The notes under the pieces are model-generated. The model made no database searches. It was not told the origin of the DNA and worked only from the letters and a program-made list of their open reading frames with translations. From Corythucha ciliata (taxonomy: Eukaryota > Arthropoda > Insecta > Hemiptera > Tingidae): a DNA stretch of 64,000 nt. The stretch covers positions 44,268,001-44,332,000 of the forward strand of contig CM075943.1 of assembly GCA_038030265.1 (NCBI GenBank). The letters run 5' to 3'. Of the stretch, positions 33,318 through 43,452 are shown one piece after another. A program made the position numbers and the translations under genes. Position 1 is the first letter of the stretch. Each line of letters opens with the position of its first letter.

Positions 33318-34159
33318 TAGTTATGGGCAAGAATGGTCTTGGTTCTTGCAGTCTCGCAAGACTCTTGCAGCAAGAACAAGAACAAGACCAAGAACAAGAC
33401 TTGATTGTGGATGCAAGACCAAGACTTACCCTGTAAGAACAAGACTTCCTGGAAGACTCCGGGAATGTGTCTTGCGCAAGAACAAGAGTATTGTGCAAGA
33501 CTCTTGCAATTCTTGCAAAAAGAAAGATCTCGGAATGATTTTCAACAAATTCCCTGATCTGGCTTTCTTGTATTCCTCTCCATAAAACCAATTTTGCGGA
33601 TTTTTCTCACTAAAAAAAAAACCACACATTTTCGCTTATCGATTTCACCCAAAAATCAAAAATTCGCCGATGTTTGTTGCTGACAAACCGATTTCGAGGG
33701 TCGGCTTAACTTGGAAACCGATTTTTCACACTAAAATCCCATTTTCGCAGGTTCCACGCGCAATTTTCGTGTGTTTTTTGACTAGCTCAAATCGTGTTTC
33801 CCCGCTGTGCCATCCAGACTTATGGTGGGAGAGGAAATGCCAGCTCTGTTTACCGTCTCAGGTCTAAAATTCAAAGTTTAACTCCAAAAGTATCACTTTC
33901 CGGGGGGTTGGAGGAGAAGTTTCAGGTTTTCGACATAAAATCCGAAATAGAAGGCTACAAACGACAGTTTTCCAGCAGATATTAATTTTTTGATGGATAG
34001 TGGCCGTTTCTGTGCAAATTTAGTCTCCGATGACCGCGAATTGACGCGATTCTAACCTCCAGATCCTGTTATAAGCCTGTAAAAAGGCAATGGTGCATCT
34101 GATATTTTCACCAGTGAAGCTGGCCCACAGGCGTGGATCCAGTTTTTCTCAAGAGTAGT

Positions 34160-34880
34160 TGCACGGAGTTTTTTTCCCCCGATTTGTAGGCAATTATGAG
34201 TATAGGGCCTGTATGGGTATTTTATTTCATGTTTTTGGCCGTTTTTTGGTGCACGAATCGTCGATTTGGCCATTTTTATGTCAAGAATCATCATTTATGG
34301 GCATTGTCTTGGCACCAATCGCTAGTTTAGTCATTTTTGGTGCGCATAGATGCAAATTATTCAGAGCCGGAACTATTTGGCAATATTTAGCGCGCAAATG
34401 CGGTCAGTTCAGCCATTTTGAAGGCCGCGTTTCTTCAATTTTGCCGTTTTTGGGCGCAAATGGTCATTTTAGCCGGTTTTTTGGCATGAATAGTCTATTG
34501 AGGTAAAGCGCAAATAGTCAGTACTGAACCATGTTGAGCGAATGTTCAGGTTGGCAATTTTTCGGCGCGAGAGTGGTCGATTTTTCTGTTATCAGGCGAG
34601 GACATTATATGCTCCGACTTTTTCAATGCGCGAATCGTCATTTTCGCAGATAACTTGGCCATGTTCAGGGAGCGTAGTATCAGTTTAGCCATTTCCTGAT
34701 GCGAGTCAGACCACCCATTCATACAGTGAAAATTGCCAGAAATTGTCAGTTTAGCCATTTTCACAGCGCGAATTGCCAGAATTAGCTTATTTGGCGCGTA
34801 TTATAGTCTGTTTATCCATCTTTACATTTGGAATAGCTATTTTTAGTAGGTATTGGCTATTTTTTTTAGCTCGCATCAGT
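34160..34880 (-). repeat. Family-2 array inside element A
   Basis: Degenerate units of GGCGCGAAT.GTC..TTTTGCCATTTT type, inverse to the flanking arrays. The part from 34509 is duplicated at 37406-37770. Confidence 0.65.
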
Positions 34881-34981
34881 TTCTCAAGTTCCTTGGCTGA
34901 ACCGGTTGGTCAACGATAATCTTCTACGGGGTGAAATCGAAGATTTTGGCAACTATGGCTACATCCCTTAACCCTCCGAGG

Positions 34982-35735
34982 CTTCGGTAGTCTTGTAAGA
35001 ACAGACGCTCCGGTTGGGTCGGATCCGACCCATCTCTACTTTTTTACGTTTTTTTCGTGTTTTTGAGGACATATAGCAATGAAAAATTGAAACTTCGTTT
35101 TTTAATATATGTTTAACCTTTTTATGGAGTTTTGTTAATTTAAATATCAGTCTTCAGCCTCTGAAAGAATTTGAGTCAAGCGTAATGTTCGAGCAATAAA
35201 AACAACGAAAAATACAATATAATAAAATATCAAAATGGGTTTGTATTTGGTTTCAATTGCAATTTGAATTGATTTCAAATAAAAAAAACAATAACAAATT
35301 CAATGAATCACCAACCCAAAACATCATAACACAAATCGATTTCGTCACTAGCATCGATATTTGAACATTTCAGTCAAAATATAGGAACGGTTAACTTTAA
35401 TGTACATAATAACTGTCAAATTATAATCCTAAAGATTGACTAGTAAAATTATTGCACCTTTTACGGAAGAATCACATCTCGTTTCCTAAAAAAATCCGGG
35501 TAAAATCCGGTTCATGAACACTCCGCTCGGGTCGGATCTGACCCGAACACAGAGGCTTTACTGGAAAACTAATGATAAGAGCCGGCGCTTACTGACCTTG
35601 AAGGTGCTGACACATTCCATAAGACTGAATAAGAGGTTACTAGGAGAGCAAACGTTCTTGAAAAAGCAGAAGGCGGGGAAAACTAAAAACAATGGCGCCC
35701 GGGTCGGATCCGACCCCTACCGGAGTACCGGAGGG
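34982..35735. mobile_element. 754-bp piggyBac-like non-autonomous element
   Basis: It is flanked by TTAA at 34978-34981 and 35736-35739. The duplicated block at 37406-38610 has the uninterrupted site, with a single TTAA at 37864-37867, so the insertion limits are exact. The ends are inverted: CCCTCCGAGGCTTCGG on the left and the inverse of CCCTCCGGTACTCCGG on the right. The palindrome GGGTCGGATCCGACCC occurs near both ends (about 35019 and 35701), with a one-base variant at about 35527. TTAA duplication and CCC-starting ends are characteristic of piggyBac. The interior is AT-rich and codes for nothing recognisable. Confidence 0.92.
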
Positions 35736-36218
35736 TTAAGTTATAATATGTTGGTTATGTACTACCATTAAATAATGTAAAAAGAAGGGACAGATATACT
35801 CTTAGTGACCCGGCCCGCGTGCCTGCTCAATCCTTCGTGTCCGCCCCTGGTTAGGAAATGGGGTGATGAGTGGCAGGGGACGGTTGACTGTTGAAAGGGG
35901 GTTGATCGTAAGAGGAGGCGTTAACAATTTATTTGTAGGTACATTCATTTTTCTTGTTTCTGTTTTTCTTATGATTTGAGGGGGGTGGGTCAATATGACC
36001 TCTGGATGCGCGCTAGTCATCGTTGACAACGGCTAAATCCCTCGCACTATAAATGTTACTGATTTATTTACTTCATTTTTAACTTCCACCACACTTGCCA
36101 AAGTCTTGCGAGTCTCTTGCGCAAGACCAAGAACAAGACTGAGCCTGCGAGACCAAGACCAAGAACAAGACTGTCAAGTCTTGGTCTTGTTCTTGCTTTT
36201 CGCATCACTATTGGAAAT

Positions 36219-37100
36219 ACGATTCATGCCATTAAAATGTCTAATGTGACTTGGACCTAAAAAAGCAATCACTGCAAAGGATTTCACTGCGCTAAAAACA
36301 AATTTTTGCTCGTTCGAACCAATCGAAAAATTGTGAATCTAGCGATTCATGTCTTATAAATTACTAAACTAACCGTTCGCAACAACCTAAAATTGACTTT
36401 ACGGACGATTCATCCCCTGGAAATAGTCAAACTGGACTATCCCATCTCTATAAATTACTATACTGACAATTTGCGCCCTAGAAATGGCAAGATGACCACT
36501 CGCACCCCACAACTGGCGTGACGGACTATGCGCACCTTAAAAAATGGCAGAACTGACTGTTTGCGTTCTCTAAACGGTTCAACTAAAAATTCACGCAATG
36601 AAAATGTCAAAACTGAGTTCGTAACATACAATTGACTAAAATGACGGATTCATGCCCTAGGAATGGCCATACTTGGAGCGTTAAAATTGTCAAACTGGCT
36701 ATTAACGCTCTATAAAATTGGTAAAATTGACTGTGTGCGGCCTACGACGATGAATGGTTAAACTGACAATTCGCACTTTGAAAATCCCTAAGCAGATGAG
36801 TCATGTCCCGAAAATGGCAAAATTGGCCATTTGCGCGTCAGGAATAGCCATACTGAGCCTTCACGCCTGGAAATTGTCTAAGCTAACGATCCTGGCCTTA
36901 AAAACTGGCTATTTACGCCCTGTAAATGACATACTCAACTCGTACCAGCAATTCACGGTTTAAAAATTGTCTAACTGTTCGTTTGTGCTCTGCAGAGGCT
37001 AAACAGACGATTCGCGCCTTCAAAGTGACTATCTGCACCCAAAAAAATTGGCCAAGCAGGGCTATTTGCGCCCTTCATGCGATAAACTGACCACTTTACG
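36219..37100 (+). repeat. Family-2 ~30-bp array, between the two duplicate blocks
   Basis: About 28 degenerate units such as AAAATGGCAAAATTGGCCAT and GCGCCCT. Unit identity is low. Confidence 0.65.
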
Positions 37101-37132
37101 ATTGCGCACCGAGTATGGGCTGTCCTCACCGA

Positions 37133-38610
37133 ACCCCTCACCCCCCAACAACCAGCGTTAGCTACATGCACCTAGCAGAACTAATAGTTTGCGTCTTGAA
37201 AATTAGTGATGGGCAAGAATGGTCTTGGTTCTTGCAGTCTCGCAAGACTCTTGCAGCAAGAACAAGAACAAGACTTGATTGTGGATGCAAGACCAAGACT
37301 TACCCTGCAAGAACAAGACTTCCTGCAAGACTCCGGGAATGTGTCTTGCGCAAGAACAAGAGTATTGTGCCGGTTTTTGGGCATGAATAGTCCGTTGAGG
37401 TAAAGCGCAAATAGTCAGTACTGAACCATGTCGAGCGAATGTTCAGGTTGGCCATTTTCGGCGCGAGAGTGGTCGATTTTTCTGTTATCCCGCCAGGACA
37501 TTATATGCTCCGACTTTTTCAATGCGCGAATCGTCATTTTCGCAGATAACTTGGCCATGTTCAGGGAGCGTAGTATCAGTTTAGCCATTTCCTGATGCGA
37601 GTCAGACCACCCATTCATACAGTGAAAATTGCCAGAAATTGTCAGTTTAGCCATTTTCACAGCGCGAATTGCCAGAATTAGCTTTTTTGGCGCGTATTAT
37701 AGTCTGTTTATCCATCTTTACATTTGGAATAGCTATTTTTAGTAGGTATTGGCTATTTTTTTTAGCTCGCATCAGTTTCTCAAGTTCCTTGGCTGAACCG
37801 GTTGGTCAACGATAATCTTCTACGGGGTGAAATCGAAGATTTTGGCAACTATGGCTACATCCCTTAAGTTATAATATGTTGGTTATGTACTACCATTAAA
37901 TAATGTAAAAAGAAGGGACAGATATACTCTTAGTGACTCGGCCCGCGTGCCTGCTCAATCCTTCGTATCCGCCCCTGGTTAGGAAATGGGGTGATGAGAG
38001 GCAGGGGACGGTTGACTGTTGAAAGGGGGTTGATCGTAAGAGGAGGCGTTAACAATTTATTTTTAGGTACATTCATTTTTCTTGTTTCTGTTTTTCTTAT
38101 GATTTGAGGGGGGTGGGTCAATATGACCTCTGGATGCGCGCTAGTCATCGTTGACAACGGCTAAATCCCTCGCACTATAAATGTTACTGATTTATTTACT
38201 TCATTTTTAACTTCCGAGAAAGAACAAGTAAGTTCATAGTAGTGACCGTCACCCCCCCCCCTTCAACCGTGCCAGAGTCTTGCGAGTCTCTTGCGCAAGA
38301 CCAAGAACAAGACTGAGCCTGCGAGACCAAGACCAAGAACAAGACTGTCAAGTCTTGGTCTTGTTCTTGCTTTTCGCATCACTATTGGAAATACGATTCA
38401 TGCCATTGAAATGTCTAATGTGACTTGGACCTAAAAAAGCAATCACTGCAAAGGATTTCACTGCGCTAAAAACAAATTTTTGCTCGTTCGAACCAATCGA
38501 AAAATGGTGAATCGATTCATGTCTTATAAATTACTAAACTAACCGTTCGCAACAACCTAAAATTGACTTTACGGACGATTCATCCCCTGGAAATAGTCAA
38601 ACGGGACTAT
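37133..38610 (+). repeat. Segmental duplicate of 33038-36440 (shorter copy)
   Basis: It matches the left copy in order at high identity: border 33038-33078, then 33287-33484, then 34466-34977, then 35740-36440. Relative to the left copy it lacks about 200 bp, about 980 bp (junction near 37370) and the 754-bp piggyBac-like insertion. It has a small extra stretch near 38215-38270 with a C11 tract. Confidence 0.88.
37204..38384. mobile_element. hAT-like element B (short copy of element A)
   Basis: The ends are TAGTGATGGGCAAGAATGG and the inverse of TAGTGATGCGAAAAGCAAGAA. The flanks are TTGAAAAT (37196-37203) and TTGGAAAT (38385-38392), 7 of 8 identical. The flanking DNA outside the ends also matches element A, so B arose by duplication of the locus and not by independent insertion. 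Confidence 0.6.
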
Positions 38611-38701
38611 TCATGCCCTATAAAAATAACTAAAATGACGATTCTCGCTTTGGAAATGTCTAAAATGACGACTCTCACCTCGGTTATCCCTAAGCTCAAT
38701 G

Positions 38702-38733
38702 GGGAAAGACACAAAATTGGCAGACTTGTGCTC
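38702..38733 (+). repeat. 32-bp direct repeat, left copy
   Basis: It is identical to 43421-43452 (starting GGGAAAGACACAAAATTGG). Together the pair brackets the 4.7-kb stretch of family-1 array plus CR1-like LINE. Confidence 0.85.
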
Positions 38734-38759
38734 GCTAATCCGTAAAAAAAAACCGTAAA

Positions 38760-40650
38760 AAAACTACGCAGCTAGAATAGACAAAAATATTAATTAGCGG
38801 GGCCAACTTTAAGAAAAACACTAATTTTCAACTCAAACTGCGAAAAAAGTGCTAATTCACTGTCAAAAATGAAAGAATTGCCGATTTGCAGTGCGAAATG
38901 AACAAAATTCGCTAATACACAGGCTAGAAATAGCTACTGCACTGCAAAAATTACGAAAAAGCGCTAATTTACGGCTAAAATTGAGAAAAAGCGCTAATTT
39001 ACGGCTAAAATTGAGAAAAATTTAAATTTGCATCAAAAATTGTAAATACGTTAATTTGCGGCTTCCTCGGGAGACTTTGAGGCTAAAATTGAGGTAAACG
39101 GCAAATTCATGGTTATAAGTAAAAGAAAAAACACTGATTCACGGCTAGAACTGAGATGAAGCCCTATTCAACATATAATTAAAATTGAAAAAAATTACTA
39201 ATGTGGTGCCAAAATGTAAAAGAACCCGCCAATTTGCGGCTAATGTAGAGAAAATCAGTAATTATTCTGGCTAGAATAAAGAGAAAAGTTAATTTTCAGC
39301 CTAAATTGAAACAAAAAGTGCTAATTCACTGTCAAAAATGAAAGAATTGCCGATTTGCAGTGCGAAATGAACAAAATTCGCTAATACACAGGCTAGAAAT
39401 AGCTACTGCACTGCAAAAATTACGAAAAAGCGCTAATTTACGGCTAAAATTGAGAAAAAGCGCTAATTTACGGCTAAAATTGAGAAAAAGCGCTAATTTA
39501 CGGCTAAAATTGAGAAAAAGCGCTAATTTACGGCTAAAATTGAGAAAAAGCGCTAATTTACGGCTAAAATTGAGAAAAAGCGCTAATTTACGGCTAAAGT
39601 TGAAAAAAACGCGAATTTACGGCTAAAATTGAGGAAAATAATCGCGGATAAAGTGTGTTGGAATTTCTAATTCCGCCTTCTGACAACAACTTTGTGGCTA
39701 AAATTGAGGTAAACGGCAAATTCATGGTTATAAGTAAAAGAAAAAACACTGATTCACGGCTAGAACTGAGATGAGCCCTATTCAACATATAATTAAAATT
39801 GAAAAAAATTACTAATGTGGTGCCAAAATGTAAAAGAACCCGCCAATTTGCGGCTAATGTAGAGAAAATCAGTAATTATTCTGGCTAGAATAAAGAGAAA
39901 AGTTAATTTTCAGCCTAAATTGAAACAAAAAGTGCTAATTCACTGTCAAAAATGAAAGAATTGCCGATTTGCAGTGCGAAATGAACAAAATTCGCTATAC
40001 ACGGGCTAGAAATAGCTACTGCACTGCTAAAATTACGAAAAAGCGCTAATTTACGGCTAAAATTGAGACAAATTTAAATTTGCGTCAAAAATTGGAAATA
40101 CGTTAATTCGCGGCTTCCTCGGAGACTTTGAGGCTAAAATTGAGAAAAAGCGCTAATTTATGGCTATGAGTGAAAAACTCGCAAATTCGCGGCTAAACTG
40201 AGACGAAATCGCTATTCCGCAGTGTATGGTTACGGTGAACAAAAAATGCTAATTTGTGGTAAACATTTCGAGAATTTTACGGCTAATATTGAGTAATTCA
40301 GCTCATACTGAGTAAACCGCTAATTGAAAAAATCGCTAATTTGCAGCTAAAATTATGGAAAACGCCAACTCGAGGAAAGTTGAAGAAACATTGCTGATTC
40401 ACAGGATACCAAATCTACTTTGCTGCTAAAGTTGGGAAAAAGCGCATATTTATGTCTTTATGGTGGGGAGGGGTTATTATCCCGCTAATCAGTTGCTAAT
40501 TTGCGGCGAAAAGCGCTAATTTGCTGTTAAAGTTGACAAAAAGCACTCATTCGCGGCTAAAATGGAGAAATTCGCAGTTTAAACTTGGCATAAGCGCTGT
40601 TTAGTGGATAGACTTTGGAAATAGCCATGGCTAAAATTAGGAAAAGGCCT
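38760..40650 (+). repeat. Family-1 array with higher-order repeats
   Basis: A plus-oriented ~30-bp array. A block starting at GCTAATTCACTGTCAAAAAT recurs at 38851, 39320 and 39934, and a ~215-bp block at 39113-39330 recurs at 39727-39944. Single units are therefore embedded in larger duplicated modules of about 470-610 bp. At 39424-39603 six near-perfect 30-bp units (AAGCGCTAATTTACGGCTAA core) stand in a row, a recently expanded tract. Confidence 0.88.
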
Positions 40651-40708
40651 TAGAGGTTACCAATAGAGGTTTTATTTATATTTAGAGACTTTATAGGGCC
40701 TCTTGAAG

Positions 40709-40744
40709 ATTTCCGCCCCGGGCCCCGATATAGGTCCACCAGTG
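40709..40744 (-). repeat. TE-like terminus CACTGGTGGACC, right edge of the array
   Basis: Read on the minus strand it begins CACTGGTGGACC and contains GGCCCGGGGCGGAAAT. The same end, in the opposite orientation, is at 51242-51290. In both places a family-1 array in the corresponding orientation lies inside of it, which suggests one element family. The opposite ends were not identified. Confidence 0.6.
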
Positions 40745-43295
40745 ACCTCACCTCCTTTTCAGCTCACGATCCACCAGTGCTCGCCGGTTCGGTACTAAAT
40801 ACTTGGTGACAACTTGTCTACTTTTCTTTGCGCATCGCGGCGCAGCGCCATTTCGCGCTACATTTTGTCAACTTGTCTATTGAAGGACCTGATATTTTTG
40901 AATTATTTATTTTTCGTGTTTTTCGCACTATATGCCGTCGAAATCGAATTTTTGAAAAGTATTTTAAATTGGAATCGAACTATGAACGCGACCGGTGATA
41001 AGTGCTCTGGGGATTTACTGCCTGAAAATCCTAATTTAACGTGTAAGCTTTGTGGTGCAAATGTAAAAAAACAGTTTGTGAGCTGTGCAAAGTGCTCAGA
41101 AAACTTCCACATTAGCTGCTTCAAGAGGTATTCGAAGAACAACTACATAACTGAAGATATTGTGTGTTGTGGTGAGGGGGACGGGGGTGATAACGGGCTA
41201 TCCTTCGATCCCGTGAGTAACATCGGCCCTACTTGTCAAGAAAAAAAGACCAATACTACTGGGATGGTTGAGTTCTTGAGGGAGGCGATCTCGGGATTGA
41301 ACACATTTGAGAAGAATATTGACGGGCTTGATAATAACAAGCTACTCGGACAGCTGGTTGCGGGCCTGAACCAAATTTCCCGCACACTAATCGTACTGAC
41401 TACCTTATTAACTGACGTCGGCTCGTAGGGAGTACCGGCGGAGTCTCAGGCAAGCTAAGATCAAATATAATGACGACCTAATAATGAATTCAGTCAACAC
41501 GTCTCAAACAGCCTGGAAACTGATACGTGATGAACTAAAGAGCTCTTGCCACAACTCCGAGGGAACTGATGGAGCCGGGCTGACCACCGACGGTTTCAAT
41601 TCTTATTTTATTAACTGTGCTGCTCGTCCCTCTGGCGAGGTTCCGGAGTCACCCGATCCCCCCAATAGCCAGATCAATTTGAATGGCTTGGACGACGGTT
41701 TTGATATAGGCGAATTCTCTGTGGAAGAGCTTCATTCGGCCATTCACAAGTTAAAAGCGAATAACCCGATTGACGCCTATGGACTGACTGGGAACGTGTT
41801 AAAACACGTTGCTGGGCAAATTGCAGAGCCCCTGTGCCATGTGTTTAATAACTTTGTACGTCTTGGTAGCGTGCCACCGTCGTTTAAACTCGCTCGGGTT
41901 ATCCCAGTTCCAAAGAAGGGTAAAAAGGATTATGGGGACTATCGGCCGATTGCCATTGAGAGTGTTCTGCTTAAGGTCTTCGAGTTTCTGGTTGGTGAAC
42001 GTCTTTCGGCGTTTTTGGAATCTTCCGCAATTTTGTCGGATTGTCAGTACGGTTTTTGTCGTGGCCGGAGCACCACCACGGCTGCTCTTGATCTGTTGCG
42101 GCGGTGTCTTCGGGGTCTGGAAAATAAAGAGAAGGTCTCTTTGCGTCTCTTTGACATTTCTCGCGCATTTGACTCCATAAACCTTGATGTTCTGAGAACA
42201 AAGCTGCACATCCTTGGGGTGGGTGATTCAACTGTACAGTTGATAATGTCACTTATTTCTGGCTGGAGTCAGTATGTCAGCTATGGCGGTGACATGTCCG
42301 AAATTCTCCCCACACTCGACATAGGAGTCAAGCAGGGCACTATTCTCGGCCCGTTACTCTTCATTATATACATTAATGATTTGCCGTTGCACATCGCTAA
42401 GCACGGAATTCAGCCATACCTTTACGCCGATGATCTGACAGTCATTTGCTCTAGTTGCTCGATGGGCTCTACATTGGAATTGGTTACCGGGGCTTCATCA
42501 TGCGTGGAAGAATGGTGCCAGATAAATCACCTTGTCCTTAACTCCGCGAAGACGCAGGATCTCACATTCGGGCTGTCCTCCAGCAGTGCCGACTCTCGAA
42601 GCGTTAATTTCCTGGGAATTGAGTTCGACACTCGTCTCTCTTGGGAGCCACACATCGACGCGTTGTGCTCTAAACTTGCGAAATCCTTATTTGTAGTGCG
42701 ACGATTGTCTTATTCTGTTTCGTCTTGGATTCTCCGCACTGTGTATTTCTCCCTTTTTCATTCAAGGATGTCTTATGGAATAATATTCTGGGGAAATTCG
42801 CCGCATGCACTGAGAGTGTTCAAAGCTCAAAAAAAGGCTATCCGACTTCTTGCTCGGAAGCCCCCCCGAACTCCTTGCCGAGCTCTCTTCAAGGAGCAAG
42901 GTATTCTTACCTTTCATGGGGCATTGATCTTGGAGGTTCTGTCCTACACACACCTGCTTGCTCAACGGGGAGCGCTGCAGTCTCGCTAACACGATCACCA
43001 AACGCGATTTAAGGATGACTTGGTTCCTGACCGCTGTCGACTATCGCGAACAGAAGCATATGATCCCTCAGTATTAGGACCTTCTCTCCATAACCTTCTT
43101 CCGGCTGCTATGAGAGAACTGCCACAAAAGACATTTCGGTCACAAGTCAAGCGTATTCTCCTCGATGCAGCGCCCTATTCAATAGAGGACTTTGTTTCCA
43201 CTCGTCGCAATTGTTGAGAACGACGTTCTTATATTTGACAATGTTTTACAACAGACTGTTGTGTGAACAATAAATTATTATTATTATTATTATTG
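40745..43295 (+). mobile_element. CR1-like non-LTR retrotransposon, internally deleted
   Basis: The coding relic is followed by AATAAATTATTATTATTATT at 43269-43295, a short-period 3' tail as used by CR1/I-type LINEs in place of poly(A). The 5' limit is uncertain and is put next to the array terminus at 40744. No target-site duplication was recognised. Confidence 0.65.
40982..43217 (+). pseudogene. CR1-like LINE: PHD-type ORF1 fused to reverse transcriptase
   Basis: The ORF1 part (40982-about 41420) has a Cys-rich PHD-like finger: CKLCGANVKKQFVSCAKC, then H-x2-C (FHISCF) and a further CC. The reading then shifts frame at about 41420-41424 into RT linker sequence (RREYRRSLRQAKIKYNDDL), so the entire endonuclease is missing. 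The RT is well preserved (41484-42989): VIPVPKKGKKDYGDYRPIAI, FDISRAFDSI, VKQGTILGPLLFIIYINDLP and the catalytic YLYADDLTVI. An in-frame TAA at 42987-42989 interrupts the C-terminal domain, which then continues to LPAAMRELP and a true stop near 43217. PHD-type ORF1 and this RT style are typical of CR1/L2-like elements. Confidence 0.85.
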
Positions 43296-43420
43296 TATTT
43301 GTATTTTATTCAAAATACAATTCATAAAAAGTATTTGTATTTCAGTAGTTAAAATACATTTTTGAAAGTATTTTGGGCTTTGTATTTAAAATACATTTTC
43401 AAAGTATTTTGCCCACCTCT
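43296..43420. repeat. GTATTTTAAATAC-rich short element
   Basis: Repeated inverted words (AAAATAC/GTATTTT) end with AAGTATTTTGCCCACCTCTG. This resembles the end of a small TIR element, but the left terminus is not seen. Confidence 0.4.
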
Positions 43421-43452
43421 GGGAAAGACACAAAATTGGCAGACTTGTGCTC
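43421..43452 (+). repeat. 32-bp direct repeat, right copy
   Basis: Identical to 38702-38733; see that entry. Confidence 0.85.

Larger units (their letters stand above)
33318..36210. mobile_element. hAT-like element A (TAGTGATG ends), 2.9 kb
   Basis: The left end is TAGTTATGGGCAAGAATGG and the right end is the inverse of TAGTGATGCGAAAAGCAAGAA, giving short imperfect TIRs. An identical TTGGAAAT flanks it at 33310-33317 and 36211-36218. An 8-bp duplication and this terminus fit the hAT superfamily. Subterminal regions are rich in CAAGAACAAGAC words in both orientations. The interior has a minus-oriented family-2 array (about 34160-34880), a nested piggyBac-like insertion (34982-35735) and no transposase. 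Because the flank is itself a repeat, the 8-bp match alone is not proof. Confidence 0.65.

Noticed and set aside
39360..39626. Open frame encoding repeated LRKSANLRLK decapeptides
   Set aside because: The 30-bp repeat has a length divisible by three, so a homogenised tract stays open by itself. No start context or family supports a protein.
38760..40650. CRISPR-like regular ~30-bp repeats
   Set aside because: There are no unique spacers between conserved repeats and no cas genes, and the context is a eukaryotic intron/TE landscape.
41799..42252. Minus-strand frames of 93-136 codons
   Set aside because: They are antisense shadows of the CR1-like RT.
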